64,000 bases of DNA from contig FJOG01000002.1 of assembly GCA_900073065.1 (NCBI GenBank), positions 2,628,137 through 2,692,136 of the forward strand. The letters are read 5' to 3'. Shown one piece after another: positions 51,960 through 64,000 of the stretch. Both the position numbers and the translations under genes were made by a program. The notes under the pieces are model-generated. The model was given only the letters and a program-made list of their open reading frames with translations, did not search any database and was not told the origin of the DNA. The stretch's first letter is position 1. Each line of letters begins with the position of its first letter. This stretch comes from Phialocephala subalpina. Taxonomy: Eukaryota > Ascomycota > Leotiomycetes > Helotiales > Mollisiaceae.

Positions 51960-54863
51960 CCCTCAGTCCAAAGGGTCTTCGGACGCATCATGAACGATGT
52001 TTCGCGGCTCCCATGACGAGTTTGGGGTTCAATGCGGCGGCCGGGATGGATCCGAACTGAGCTTCTGACGGATGGTACTACCTGATCGAGATGCATGTGG
52101 GGATATCTGCTGTTTTGTCTCTTTGGACGGTGTTTTGATGCGTAACGAATCATGTTAATTAACGACGACCTTTCTTTGTCGAGGGGGAAATAATGGGGAT
52201 TGCCTCCAATTTGCTGGCTGGATTTTGACAGGCGGGAGCTAATGGCAACGGGTGGAAAGAAACCGAATTTGAACTCTGACGAATGGGAATGGAAGGGCCA
52301 TCATCAGCCCAAACAAATCAAGATTGATATATTGCGGACTCGGCCTCTTGGCCTGAGAGCTTGGGGAATAGCAAAATTCTCAAAGAGAATTTTCCAGGGA
52401 GCGATGCGCGTGGAGGATAAATTCAACTAGGTTCAACTAGGTAGCCACAAATCATCAAAACTGCCGAAATCCGTGAAGCAACGCTGCCATGTGAAACGAA
52501 TTACACATCGTGACAATAACATGCACATGATGATATTGCAAACGGGTGATTTAGCAACTGACCCGATTGGCAGCGGATTGAATGATATGTTCAACCAGAT
52601 TCCCAGAATCGTAGCCCACCCGCATTACACGATGAAGACTCGATGTTACCTCAGGACTGAAATCTGAGGGGAAGAGTCGCTTAACACTCTTGCGACGGAT
52701 TCAATAATACGGGCTCAACGCAGATATTTTTGCTCGCAGCCAATGCAGTTGGACTGCATGAGAAACCCCACTGGGGCGGCGTTGCCCTATCAGTGCTAAT
52801 CGTGCCAGTAATCTGGACAGCCTGAGCACTTCGAGCAAGGCCATCAATGGATTGGCCGGACGAGCCAGGATCGAAATCGGTAAAGACAAGTGATCGAGCC
52901 TGTCAGAGCAGACATTGCTGCATCATCATTGCATGGCTGTCTGTACTCGAGTCCTGCCGTACCTTCTGGACTCCGGACCTCTGCGTTGTACAGGAATCTG
53001 ATAAATGATAAAGTTCTCGGGGAAGTTTGGTCGTCGAAAGTCTTACGACATCCGCAGATATTGGCAGGTGAGTGGAGTTGATGGTGCAGACCAGAACCTA
53101 ATTGCTACGGTAACCTGAGATGGAATGGAAATGGGCCCTATCCTCATCACGTGTGCGGCTGCTGACTTTATTCTTCGCTTCGTGGCAACGACAGCGACAT
53201 GAGCCCTCTCATCCCATATTAGAGAGAGAGGGTTCGTCGCAACTCAGCTTGTTCAACACTCGGACGATACTTTGCTCTGCAAAAGTCGCAGCTAATGTCT
53301 GGGTGTAGATCCCTGGTTCCGGCTGCGAGTTGCAATGCAGTTCCTTTCTCTCACCAGAGCACGCGAACCAGAGCAATAGTACTTATGGCTAATATCCAGC
53401 ACCAATTCTGGTCGGTCTGTGGAGGGAGCGAAGGTGGCCTGTGGAGGTGGCGAAGGGAATGAAGTATGCTGTGCTTCTCGTGGAAATGGGTATGGAGGAT
53501 CGATGAATTGCTGAGATTTGCTACTCCGGGAATGAAAACTTCGATCGTGGATTCGAATTGATGATATAAGAATGGATTTTACCAAGCTGGCTGCTCTGAT
53601 CTGGCTTGGTATGCAAAAAGGCGGTAGCTTGTGGGAGACTCTTCTTACCTGTCTTTTTGAGTCTCCAATTCGAATTCTTTGCAGCCGCCAAATTTTGTGT
53701 CTTGCTGGCGACATAAGTTCTGCAAAGCCACGCTCACATGACCGTGCGACTCATTGCTCATCTCGACTCTTACCCTCCACAACCCACCTTTCGGTCCATA
53801 ATATTTCAAATTCGCAAGATCTTTCTTTTTGAAACGTGGGAAATTCTTCAGTCTGGTCAATCTTCCTACAACCCACCCGCTGGCAAGGTTTGTCTCCACA
53901 GCAAGACGAGACCTCAAAGGAACACACCCATACCATTCAAAAGCCCAGAAAACGCTTCGCTCCGCGGCTTTCGAGGATCACAAAGGTCAAAAATTCAGGG
54001 CCAATAACATCCTGCTGAGTTCCTACACGTACCTCCACGTCTCTACACGCACATGTTTCACTCCCGCACGCCTGCTAACAATTACAGAAATAGACCTGCT
54101 CCTGGATCAGCTTCCCCAACACTTATCAACGCACAACGCATTAATAACATATCCGACGCAGCCACAAGTTTGTCTCTGTGCAAACCTTGTCGACGAGCAG
54201 ACTCTGCCCAACGCTTTCAACAGTGGACGCATACCACCTCACCTGCAGTGCAGCGGTGCAAAGTGCTTAACACAAGGACAGACGCAGTGGGCAAGAATGA
54301 TCATTTCAGATCTAACCAAGGAGATTTGGAGAGTTGATCTTTTTCTTTAGGGAATTTGCATCCGCTCGCTCCTGCTCTTGCAGTTGCAATTGTCTCTTGC
54401 GGTGGTCCTTGCCGTGCTTGCCAAATTGGGTTGCCAAGCCAAGCATTCGAGTTAAAGCTGCATCCTGTCCCTTCCAGCTTTCTTCCTCCGACAACAACAA
54501 ATCTCTTCAGACCTACATTCATTTGCTGCCTTCATATCACGTCTTTCGACAATCGCTTCCTTGTCTAGAACTGCTCTGGGACCTCCTCAGCTCTCGAGTG
54601 AAGTCTCGGCCAGCTGGTGCCAATCGGACACCAGATCATCACAGCTTCATCGTCAACGGCTGCAGCACTGCGGAATCATTGAAACCCTTCTGTAAGGACA
54701 CACTTGTGGCCCTCAAGTTGTGTTGCACAAATCGGAGAAGCTGCTCACTACAACCTTGGTAGAGAGGTACTGTACTTGATTGGCAAGACCTCACTTTTTG
54801 AGACTTTATATACGGATCTCGGCTGAATATATCTCCTAGCAAGCTTCGTCTAAGGCTTCAACA
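51960..54863. other. 2.9-kb intergenic region and long leader of the next gene
   Basis: No gene recognised. The last kilobase is probably the 5' UTR and promoter of the downstream gene: it is C/T-rich and contains several short upstream ATG frames. A GAGAG run occurs near 53221-53230. Confidence 0.45.
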
Positions 54864-57800
54864 ATGGCGTCTACGGCGGAAAATACCGTTGCCGGAGAGC
54901 CGCGACGATACACATCTGATGAATTGTTGGATTTGAGAAGCTCTCTTCCCTTTGTTACCTGTGCAATCAAGAATCTCAATCAACATCCTGATCTGGGTAT
55001 GTACACCGCGCAAGGCTCCCATAGCACCTCTGCACACTTGCTAACTTTCTGCAGCTTGCATCCTGCGCATTCCTGACCGGGCCCGCAAAGACCCTGAGCA
55101 CTTCTCTTGCACCTCTAGAATGCTCGTGGAGATTACCAATAGGAGTCAACAGACAGACCGGAGACGCGTCGCGGAGTCATCATCGCGTGAGAGTGAATAC
55201 CAGTCCCTTCCCGACGCGCTTGGAAACCAGGAGAGTCGTCAACTTCAATGGGCTTTGCGCAAGCGTGAGAGCTCAGATCGATCTTCGCAACCACACTCGG
55301 CACCAACTGATACTGCTGCACAACATTCGGAAAACTTCCAGAAATTCTACCGTGCGGTTGTATCTCCAACTCACGTTAGAGTCACAGCTGGTGGCAGAAT
55401 CGTACCAAACACTCGAGCTACCGCGCCACCTCTATTGGAGTGGAACAACGACCACTCGAGCTTCGACCCCGCAAAGCAAGCCTCCACTCCCGAAGCTAAC
55501 AGCGCACAATCTATCTTGTCCCCCAATCCGCAATTGAACAGTGGCTTTGCACCTCTGATTCCGAGCACCTTCTTGCCCCCATACAACTTGCTTCCACAAG
55601 GAAACTCGCTCATCATGCCGAACATGCCTCCTCAATACTCACACACCATTCCTGGCTCTGAGCATGGTTCTTTCGACAATGGTGCGAACCCGCAGGTGTC
55701 TGTGAATGCTGGTGGTAACCTCGCCCAACCTGGTATGATCAAGCTCTCGCATCCAGCTCAATTCGACGGTTCGCGACCATTCATGATCAACGGCCAAGTC
55801 GTTTATCCTGTCAACGTTGGAGGGCCTCAACTTCCCTTCGGAATGCTTGGCAATCAAGGCTACTTCCCACCAAGCCCCATGGCTCCTGTAGGTTTCATGC
55901 CGCAACCCTTTGCTGTCCAGATCGCCAACATGCCTGATTCCATGGCTTTCCCACCAGGTCACCCTGCAATGCTGGCTGCCGGTATGACTCCACCCTCTGA
56001 AGGCCTGCCTACCATGGCTCCATTCATGCCAATGCCCGGTGCGATTCTCAACTCCGACCTTCTCAAGTCTCAAGTTGCCGGTTTCCATCAGCAATTGAAG
56101 AACGTTGAAGAACAGTTTGCCAACAACAACAATATCGATCCAGGATTCATCGGACACCAGCGCGTGTTCCTTCAATCACAGATCAATAACTTGGAGGCAA
56201 TGATTGGACACCAACGCATTCAGCAGGCCAAGGAAGTCAATGGTAGCAACGATATCAATGGCAACAATGACAACGGAACTCTCGGTAGCGCAACCATGTC
56301 CCAAAATATATCGAAGCCATCTTCAACTGGAGTCGGTCCATCTGCAGAGGTCAATCGCCAGGCTCCAGCTGTTGTCTCCTCTTCAATGGTCACTAGCAAG
56401 CATGAGGAGAAGAGCGGAGGTTTACAAGTTGCCCTGAACACCGAGCGTGGCAAGACTCGCTCAGAGCCAGGTACCAAGTCTCGCTTGAGCATTGCTGCTG
56501 CAATGGCTCCGCCATTCCAGCCACGCTCACAGACCCTCGCTCGTCAGAACAACCATGCCAACCCACCCGTCGTGCGTTCGCCAACTCCTGACTTCATCGC
56601 TGAGCTTGAGGCAAACCCAAAGTTGCGCGCCGAGTTGACCGCGAGACTCATGTCTAAGGCTCAAACTAACTGGACCACTCCAGACCAGCCATACGTGACT
56701 TTCTCTCAAGGCCCTCCTCGTCAAGCACCAACCAAGAAGTTTGTTCAAGCACCATTGCAGCGATCAGACACAGTCAATGTCCATGGCTCGACAAACGGTG
56801 CAACTGAGGACAAGTTCGCCATGCCAGCAACCGCTGTTCCTTACCTTGTTGGAACCCTCCCTCATGGTATCAATGCCACTATGGCCAAGGCCAACGACTT
56901 CATGTATCCCCGTGGTTTGACTGATGAGGAAGTTCGTGCTCGCTATCTGTATTGGGGTAAGGCTCCACGTTCTGTTCAGAGTGGATTGCCAAAGTTTGAC
57001 GGTAAGGATTTCTACCCTCCTTCTCCAGTCAAGAGTATTGCTGCACTGGCTACCAACGGAAAGGCAGCTGGCACTATTACCATCAACCAGCTTACTGGAG
57101 CTCCCATGCAAAATCCTAACTTTGACCGCCTCTTCCTCTCTCCACCAAAAGGCTCCTCAAAGGGTTATGTTACTCTGGGACTAGTTCCGGCGCAACAAAA
57201 CTTCCGCAATAGCACCCAAACTCTCACAGCCTCTCAATCCAAGGAATCAACCGACATGGACGATGAGTCAAACGGCTCAGGTGGAGGTGAGAACTGTCGA
57301 GCTTTAACTCTCCGACCATGCGCTCCACCATCTGGTGGTGCGAGCTCTGCTGGACCAGTTGAGCAGGCAGATAGGATCAAGGAAACTATCATCTACTACA
57401 ACAAGGCTGAGCGCGAGTCTCCTGTAACTCCTCAGAACCATGGTCACTCCGGTGAGGATGCAGCCGAGTATGACGAGGTCCGCACTCAAGACTCTTGGGA
57501 GCGAGACGAGGCTGAGGCTCGATACAACTCCAACACTTCCAACTATGGTCCCTCTCAATCCGTCAGCGACCTCGGCTCTAGCTCCACTGTTGACTTCGAT
57601 CTCGGCTCCCAGGGTAGATTTGCATCAACTGAGCAGCGCTCTGCCAATCTCAAGAAGTAAGTCATTAGCTCTCCAAGTATTTAGTAAATCAAAGCTGACC
57701 ATGTATTTCCCAGGGCTGAGCAGCAAACCTTGTTCCTGCAGGGCATGTTGAAGAACGAGGCACCAATGGTTGGTAGCGCTTTGTCTGGCACGATCTCCTC

Positions 57801-58146
57801 CGCTACAGCTCAAGGTTACCTGCCTCCATATCGTGGATCTGCTGCGGCTTCTTTCACACCCGCTGTCAAGAGCTCGCAGAATCCTGGCTTCGGTATCGAG
57901 AACATGGGCTCTAAGCATGAAGGCAAGCACTTCGCAGGTCCAGTTCCGGCAATGGCATCAAGCTTCCTCTCCGAGAATGTTCCATTCAAGCCAGAGCGCT
58001 ACCCGAGACCCATCATTCCTCCCCAAAATGCTGAGGCCTACATGCGCTATCTTGCATTGAAGGATAATGACGACAAGCAGGTCCGTGAGCAAGGATGGAA
58101 TGCCAATACCACCGGTACTGGTCCCGTCAACGGCTCAGACTGGTAA
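54864..58146 (+). CDS. Large low-complexity protein with eIF4E-binding motif (4E-T-like candidate)
   Basis: Exons 54864..54996, 55055..57656 and 57714..58146 give 1055 residues in exact phase. Residues 14-24 read RRYTSDELLDL, a canonical YxxxxL-phi eIF4E-binding motif (Y16, L21, L22) in a context very like animal 4E-T. The rest is mostly disordered: Pro/Met/Asn-rich at about 150-330 (NMPPQYSH, PFMPMPGA), a coiled or helical patch (FHQQLKNVEEQFANNN; SQINNLEAMIGHQR), a helix FIAELEANPKLRAELTARLM, and a conserved-looking DEEVRARYLYWGKAPRSVQ. The C-terminus ends FKPERYPRPIIPPQNAEAYM and NGSDW. Such architecture fits a translational repressor or P-body scaffold. The family assignment is inference; no enzymatic domain is present. 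Confidence 0.8.
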
Positions 58147-58211
58147 AGATTCACACCTTATCTGACTGTCACCGTGGTTTATGACTGAACGCCTTCTTTA
58201 GAGCTGCCTTT

Positions 58212-58499
58212 CTATTGCTGAGTCTGGCGGCGCTTTCGACGACTTTCTTTGCTCTGAGCCGACATGGACCCCCTTTCATTCTGAAGCACTTGCCTGTCAA
58301 TAATTGCCGTATTTGCCAGCTGTCTCTGTGGTTTCCTGTATTCCGCACCTGATGGGGTCATGCTGTTAAGGTCGACAAGCATCGATATTGTATCGATACG
58401 TGGTCGTTCCGGCGGTGGTATGGACCCTGGCACATGAATTTGCTTTCTTTCAATCAGTTTTTCTTCTCCGACATGCTGAATTGCTGTAGTCTTACTCAT
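58212..58499 (-). CDS. Possible small basic protein, unknown
   Basis: A 95-codon minus-strand frame (MSKTTAIQHVGEEKLIERKQ ... SKESRRKRRQTQQ) ends 66 bp from the stop of the convergent large gene. Composition is protein-like and hydrophilic with a strongly basic C-terminus, but no splice sites, homologue or promoter is recognised. It may be chance sequence in a 3' UTR. The start at 58499 is the internal ATG. Confidence 0.28.
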   Translation of the reverse strand: MSKTTAIQHVGEEKLIERKQIHVPGSIPPPERPRIDTISMLVDLNSMTPSGAEYRKPQRQLANTAIIDRQVLQNERGSMSAQSKESRRKRRQTQQ

Positions 58500-60581
58500 T
58501 TGCTCTCCCTTTGATGTGTACAACAAGGAGGATATTGCAATTATGGAGGGTAAAGTTGCAGAAGTATCTTTGCTTTTTTTGGCCTTCTGAGGGTAGTACT
58601 ATGATGCGATGCGATATGTCAATTAGTCAGAAAGGTCAACCGAGTAGATTAATGGAACAAATACTACATCTCCTCTTCTGCTGTGTGACATTGTGCTATT
58701 GTTGCCGTCTTCAGACTTGGTACATGTTTATATTAATGTTCGCCTTTATGAAAGAGATCCACCTCGGTAAATAAATCACGACTCCTGTGGCGGTGCTAAC
58801 TCATCTCAGAGCGATCCGATTTAGCGGTATCGGCAGTCGAAACGGACCAGCAAAGAATTTTTCTAGAATGCCGAATATACCTTAATCCCCTTCCCCTCCT
58901 TGAGGCCGTCGCAGGTTGACGTGGCGTGTGGTCCGCCTCGAGAAGATATTCAGGAGAAGGTCCCACACCATCACAAGAGAGTTTGGGAGCTTGCCACAGC
59001 GTTGTGTTCTGGCCGTAATTGATTACTCGAATATTGCACCAAATATTACGGTTGATACTTGATGATAAGTGGGAGGGAAGCACGCAATTCTTGGCAAAGG
59101 CTGGAGGAGGGCAGGAGAAGAGGTTGGGAAGAAGCAAGTACGGAGTTTCCCCATCAGCAGCGATGCGAGGATGTGGATGTGTTTCCGTAATACAAGATGA
59201 CGAGGGACGTATGTATCACGACGTTGTCAAAATTCTTCATCAAATAATAATCAGGGGAGGCTGTACTCTCAATCTCTAAATAGGCACAGATGATCAGTGT
59301 TTCGTACGCATGTCAGACGAAGCGTAACTTTCCTTCGATAAAGCTTCCTGCGATCGAGATGTGAGAGGACGGGAAAGAGAGTGAGCTGTGCGATGATATC
59401 ATCGCATCGAGGATTGGATTGGTAAGAATTTCTCAGGAGGCATATCACGTTCCGCCACACCTGCAGCTCCTCTTCGCAGATGTTATTCGCCAATTCCTCC
59501 CCCTTTTCTGCTTTCTGGCCGGACTCCATTTATGCTGTATTTTCGGGGCCCGTACCGATCACCGCTGGTCGCCGGACCACGCTGTCTGTCCACTTCTGGC
59601 TTCTGCCGACCAGACGGTGCTGCGAGAGTGACATGCTCTGGTGAGCAGTTGCCGGAGGCAGGCAAGAAGAAGAAGGAGGAGGAGGAGGAGAAGAAGAAAG
59701 CAGAGGTGAAGGCCGGGGGTTTCGTATATCTTTTGGGTGGGCGCCTTTCACCAAAATGATCGTATCGGGACTGGGTTTGGTGGGACTGAGATTGGGACTG
59801 GGACTGGGACTGATGTTGCGTGGGCTGGCCTCGACTCGACTCGACTCGACTTGGCCTGCAAGCTGGGCTGAGCTATTGGAGAAATGGGGGAGCTGGCGAG
59901 AGCGAGTTGATGTATTTTCGAGACACGTTGCTGCATGAAATGACTGAGTGAGATTTCGTAAAAGATCACGGACAAGGAGAATTGTGCGTCGCAACACTAG
60001 AACGACAGAGAATGATCAAAATCCTTCGTGGTAACTCTCGCAATACTCGTACCAACTGGAAGGTTTTCTACCCTCCCATTCTCCCATTATTGTCCCAGCC
60101 AAAAGAGAGACTGGACGCCGATTTCCAAGCCTGAGGAAACAAGTAACCCGCTCCCGCCCCAACTTCCGTTTTAGGTCACACCCGAGAGACCAGAGATAAC
60201 CTGCACCTACACCTACCAACAAGCTTCTCGTCCACTCCTCCTCTTCCTCCTCCAAATCCGCAACATACCATACCGAAGCGTCTTGAGCAGTGTGTTCGTG
60301 TTGTTGTTGTTGTTGTTGTTGTTGCCATCGACACATCAGCAGATTGCGAACTGACAAACTGCGAGTACGGTGATGGCTCAGTAGCGAGTAGAGGCTCGTT
60401 GCAACTGCGCCACGGTCTTCCGAAACTCTGGCGAGCCAGGGTCACCATCACGTCGACAACTCCGGACTGATTAGCAACCTTCCGGGCACGGTCCAACGTC
60501 GACGACGACAACCCATTCTCCCTTCCTCATCTACATTCGAGCACGAGAAGCAGCGCTCGTGAAAGCTGCGTGCCCTGCTCG
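58500..60581. other. Intergenic region and kinase leader
   Basis: No supported gene. It contains an A/G-rich stretch (about 59665-59705), a GACTGGGACT/GACTC repetitive patch (59780-59850), and an eight-copy TTG repeat at 60301-60324 probably within the 5' UTR of the kinase gene. Confidence 0.45.
60301..60324. repeat. (TTG)8 microsatellite
   Basis: Eight perfect TTG copies, about 260 bp before the kinase start codon. Likely variable in length; on the minus strand it reads CAA repeats. Confidence 0.9.
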
Positions 60582-62659
60582 ATGACGACGTTATTTCACT
60601 CCTCCTCCCCGAATTCTCTCCAGAACGAGAAACGCAACTTCTCCGGCGGTATGTCGATGTCGTCCAACAAGCATACCAATGGCCACAGTCCATTCCCGCA
60701 GAAGTTGAAGAACTTCTTCCGAATAAACAGCCTGGGCAGCAACGACGAGAAGAAAGATGGGTCGATGAAATCCGAGAGCAAGAGCTCGTTCCGACAATCG
60801 AAATTCTTTCCTGGTTCCGGACGAAATCGTTCCACAACCGTGGCAAGTGAAGGCAATGCGTTGGATGATGGTGTTAGTCCTACGGCTCATGCTAACCCAT
60901 ACTTCGTACACCAAGGACCTCCAGCGTTAAGACATCACAATGAAGGATCAGTTCCACCGAGTCCGCCTGATACCCCAACCTTGAAGGTAGACGCTGTGTC
61001 AGGGGCCAACGACCAAGCTACGATTGCATCAAAGGAGGAATTGGCACGAAAATTGAGAAGAGTTGCTAGTGCACCAAATGCACAGGGCATGTTCTCAAAA
61101 GGCAAGGGAAGCGGTGATAGGCCTGCTACAGCCGAGCTTGGGAAGGAGCCTTTAGCACAAAATGCCAGCACAAGCATGCTGTCATTGGTGGATGCAAAAG
61201 CAAATGGTGGCACACTTCCAATACCAGGGCAAGATAGCTTGTCAGCCCTTCAACCACCGAATTTGCGAAATGCGATGGCTTTCAGGAGGACATACAGCTC
61301 GAATTCCATCAAAGTAAGGAACGTTGAGGTTGGACCTGGAAGTTTTGACAAGATCAAGTTGATTGGCAAGGGAGATGTTGGAAAGGTGTATCTGGTGCGA
61401 GAGAAGAAGAGCAGCAGGCTGTATGCTATGAAGGGTTCGTATTCTTTTGCAGATTACAGGTGATAGGTCAGCTAATTGGAAGCAGTGTTGAGCAAGAAGG
61501 AGATGATAAAGCGGAACAAAATCAAGAGAGCATTGGCAGAACAGGAAATTCTGGCTACGAGCAACCATCCCTTCATCGTCACACTATACCACTCGTTCCA
61601 ATCCGAGGACCACCTTTACTTATGTATGGAATACTGCAGTGGTGGAGAATTCTTCAGAGCTTTGCAGACACGACCTGGGAAGTGCATACCAGAGGAGGAT
61701 GCCAGATTCTATGCGGCAGAAGTTACAGCTGCTCTTGAATATCTTCACTTGATGGGGTTCATCTACAGAGATCTCAAGCCAGAAAGTAAGTTATCAGCTC
61801 TCATGTGTCGTGCCCATGCTGATTGTTTTAGACATTCTGCTCCACCAATCCGGACATATTATGTTATCAGATTTCGACTTGTCGAAGCAGTCCGACCCAG
61901 GCGGAAAGCCAACTATGATTCTTGGCCGAAACGGTGCAAATACCAACTCATTACCTACGATCGATACGAAATCGTGTATAGCGAACTTCCGAACGAACTC
62001 GTTTGTGGGCACGGAGGAGTACATTGCGCCTGAGGTCATCAAGGGTTGCGGGCACACTAGTGCTGTGGATTGGTGGACTTTGGGCATATTGATCTATGAG
62101 ATGTTGTTTGGTACCACACCTTTCAAGGGAAAGAACAGGAATGCCACGTTTGCCAATATCTTGAGGGATGATGTACCTTTCCCAGAGCACTCAGGGTCTC
62201 CTCAGATTTCGAAGTAAGTAGATCCCTCTCCCTTGTTGCTCGCCATGCTAACATGGGCATAGTCTGTGCAAGTCATTGATTCGCAAACTCCTCATTAAGG
62301 ACGAAAATCGACGACTTGGAGCCCGAGCTGGAGCCTCTGATGTGAAGACTCATCCATTCTTCCGTACCACACAATGGGCTCTGATCAGACATATGAAACC
62401 ACCAATGATCCCGCATCAAGGACGAGGTATCGACACTGTGAACTTCAGAAATGTGAAGGAGAGCGAAAGCGTCGATATCAGTGGGAGCCGAGCCATGCCA
62501 GGAGGACTTCCAAAGGGTGTTCCACTTGATTCTGGGCTGGCCACTCCTGGAGCCGAGGTTGTCGACCCATTCGAGGAGTTCAACTCGGTTACATTACACC
62601 ACGATGGCGAAGAACATGGTCAAACTGAAGACCAAAACAATGGTCGATACGACAACTAA
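60582..62659 (+). CDS. nrc-2: AGC-family Ser/Thr kinase, NRC-2/Fpk1 type
   Basis: Exons 60582..61434, 61486..61785, 61832..62213 and 62263..62659 encode 643 residues. The N-terminal 255 residues are Ser-rich and low complexity. The kinase domain starts [18 protein letters not shown], with the ATP Lys in YAMK, catalytic YRDLKPEN, then SDFDLSKQ and [13 protein letters not shown]. The Mg-binding motif is DFD rather than DFG, and the activation segment carries a long insert; both are typical of the AGC-VIII/NRC-2/Fpk/KIN82 group. Yeast relatives phosphorylate lipid flippases; Neurospora NRC-2 represses conidiation. The C-tail has a [10 protein letters not shown] stretch and ends acidic. Start at the ATG that opens [12 protein letters not shown]. 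The glycine loop reads GKGDVG, the family variant. Confidence 0.94.
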
Positions 62660-63637
62660 GGCACAGAGTGACAAGTATTGGGCACTCTTCATGAGCCTGT
62701 AGGATACAAGAATGAACTGGTGAAGTGTTTGAGTATAGGATTTTGGCGAGAAACTTCAAAAAGTCACGACGCTGGAGGAAGATATACGCTTTCATTTTAA
62801 GCGCAAAATCAATATCAGCTCGTCAGTTTCGTTTCGTTTCTGTCTCAGTATCAAGGATCGAAGCAAGCTATGGATTGTTTTGCAGGCATACATTTTCTTT
62901 TTCCTTATAGGCATCTTTGCTGCATTGTAAATATGGCTTACGACACGAGATCTGGAGACTGGGCAAAGGTGGTGGCGTTTAACACGGTTTGATAACTTGT
63001 GCACTTCAGGGGAGTGAGGCTTGTGTTGAACTTCTTTTTGCTTAGCTTGTGGTTGGTGTGGTAGAAGCAGCAGAGGAGTAAAATGCATGTGAGGATTTCA
63101 TGACTTTTTGGGATTGGTGTTTTGTGACTCAAGTGATCTACTCTCGTTCTCGCAAACATCTTGCTTTACGCAATTCCTATACTGTAGTACAGCAACAAGC
63201 TTTCAAGGTCATTTCGTCTGCCTCTTCGTCTTCTACTTTCTCGTATCGATGATTACTATTCATGGGAGAACGGCAAGAGCTGAAAAAGAAACTATGGTAC
63301 TGATTAACATCCTGTATGCCCAAGTATATGCTGCCGGCTGGGACAATGTCTTTCAACACTCGAGAAAGGATCAATTAATTGCACATTCCGCAATGTAATT
63401 CATATCCTCTTTTCACGTGACAACGCGCCTTTGGGCTGACATGCACGATTTTTCTCTTCAAGGCGTACATGGCATAACCCGAGGTTTTTGCTTTCGGGTT
63501 TTGATTCCACGACGTATCTTCAAGGGAACCTATATAATTTGACAGTACCCCCTCACTCAAGTCAGGTACCACATCCAAACCATGAAACACACCTAAACCA
63601 ACAAACAACCACTCATTCTCAATTCTCGATTCTCACC
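62660..63637. other. Intergenic region between kinase and hydrolase genes
   Basis: Kinase 3' UTR and promoter of the next gene. TATATAA at about 63531-63537 lies some 100 bp before the next ATG, with an A/C-rich leader following. No other gene. Confidence 0.5.
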
Positions 63638-64000
63638 ATGGCCTCCTCCTCAACTAAGTCGGTACTTTTGTTAATCGATATACAAGCCGGATTCGCTCCA
63701 CACAAATACTGGGGAACCGAACGTTCAAACCCCTCCTTCGAATCCAACGCCACCAAACTCCTCAACACCTACCGCCAACTCCTCCCATCACCAAATCACA
63801 GAGTAATTCATGTCCACCACTCCTCCATCCACCCCGCCTCTCCTCTTCATCCCAGCAATCCTGGCATGCAACCCGCGTCCTACGCCCTTCCCCTCCCCTC
63901 CGAACTTCCGATTTTATACAAAAATGTAAACTCAGCCTTCATCGGAACACCATTGCAAGAGATTCTAGAAGAGCATTTTGGAGAAGAGGGAGGAAAATTG
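63638..64000 (+). CDS. Isochorismatase-like cysteine hydrolase, truncated by window end
   Basis: 121 codons are visible and open to the last base. The frame begins MASSSTKSVLLLIDIQAGFA, where Asp14 is the catalytic Asp of the isochorismatase-like family. HRVIHVHHSSIHPASPLHP follows, then LYKNVNSAFIGTPLQEIL, whose Lys and SAF match the family's second catalytic block. The nucleophile Cys would lie beyond the window. Fungal members hydrolyse amide or vinyl-ether substrates, including nicotinamidase-like and streptothricin-hydrolase-like roles; substrate cannot be assigned. No signal peptide, so probably cytosolic. Codon use resembles the neighbours. Confidence 0.88.
   Translation, partial: MASSSTKSVLLLIDIQAGFAPHKYWGTERSNPSFESNATKLLNTYRQLLPSPNHRVIHVHHSSIHPASPLHPSNPGMQPASYALPLPSELPILYKNVNSAFIGTPLQEILEEHFGEEGGKL

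Overview
This window is nuclear DNA of a filamentous ascomycete (Pezizomycotina). The evidence is short introns (about 45-170 nt, GTRNGT donors, CAG/TAG acceptors), filamentous-fungal gene families (NRC-2 type AGC kinase, SREBP-type bHLH, PP6 with a long insert, fungal-specific orphan proteins), a divergent intron-containing H4/H3 pair, and an extremely AT-rich block carrying a transposase with C-to-T/G-to-A type stop codons, as left by repeat-induced point mutation (RIP). A leotiomycete is my guess at class level, with low confidence.

Layout. 1-2.9 kb: AT-rich compartment with a dead piggyBac-like transposase. 2.9-3.6 kb: decayed 3' part of an allantoate-permease-like MFS transporter at the compartment edge. 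5.1-7.1 kb: divergent histone H4 and H3 genes. 8.1-9.9 kb: UPF3 (nonsense-mediated decay), divergent from a PP6/Sit4-type phosphatase (10.4-11.8 kb). 12.8-15.8 kb: two coiled-coil proteins. 17-19.5 kb: an orphan gene and a short-chain dehydrogenase. 20.4-22.5 kb: Tbf1/TRF-like telobox protein. 24.2-27.8 kb: HD-domain hydrolase, a small orphan, a GPI-type surface protein and a TMEM53/DUF829 protein. 28.8-33.5 kb: a membrane-anchored histidine-phosphatase-fold protein and an aldehyde dehydrogenase. 33.5-39.6 kb: gene-poor tract with short tandem repeats and decayed reading frames. 39.6-47.9 kb: dense housekeeping block with SREBP-like bHLH, Mre11, mitochondrial S19, TAF10 and Prp43. 47.9-54.9 kb: mostly empty apart from one small Cys-rich fungal protein. 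54.9-58.1 kb: a large low-complexity protein with an N-terminal eIF4E-binding signature. 60.6-62.7 kb: NRC-2/Fpk kinase. 63.6 kb to the end: a truncated isochorismatase-like hydrolase.

Most genes are unlinked housekeeping functions; I see no secondary-metabolite cluster, CRISPR array, rRNA or convincing tRNA. Several neighbours are divergent and probably share promoters (H4/H3, UPF3/PP6, Mre11/S19, TAF10/Prp43). Exon structures were worked out by eye from splice signals, reading-frame phase and expected family sequence; most close exactly in frame. The observations I would follow first are the 4E-T-like eIF4E-binding candidate, UPF3 with a second C-terminal RRM plus RGG tail, and the phosphatase-fold membrane protein lacking its catalytic arginines.
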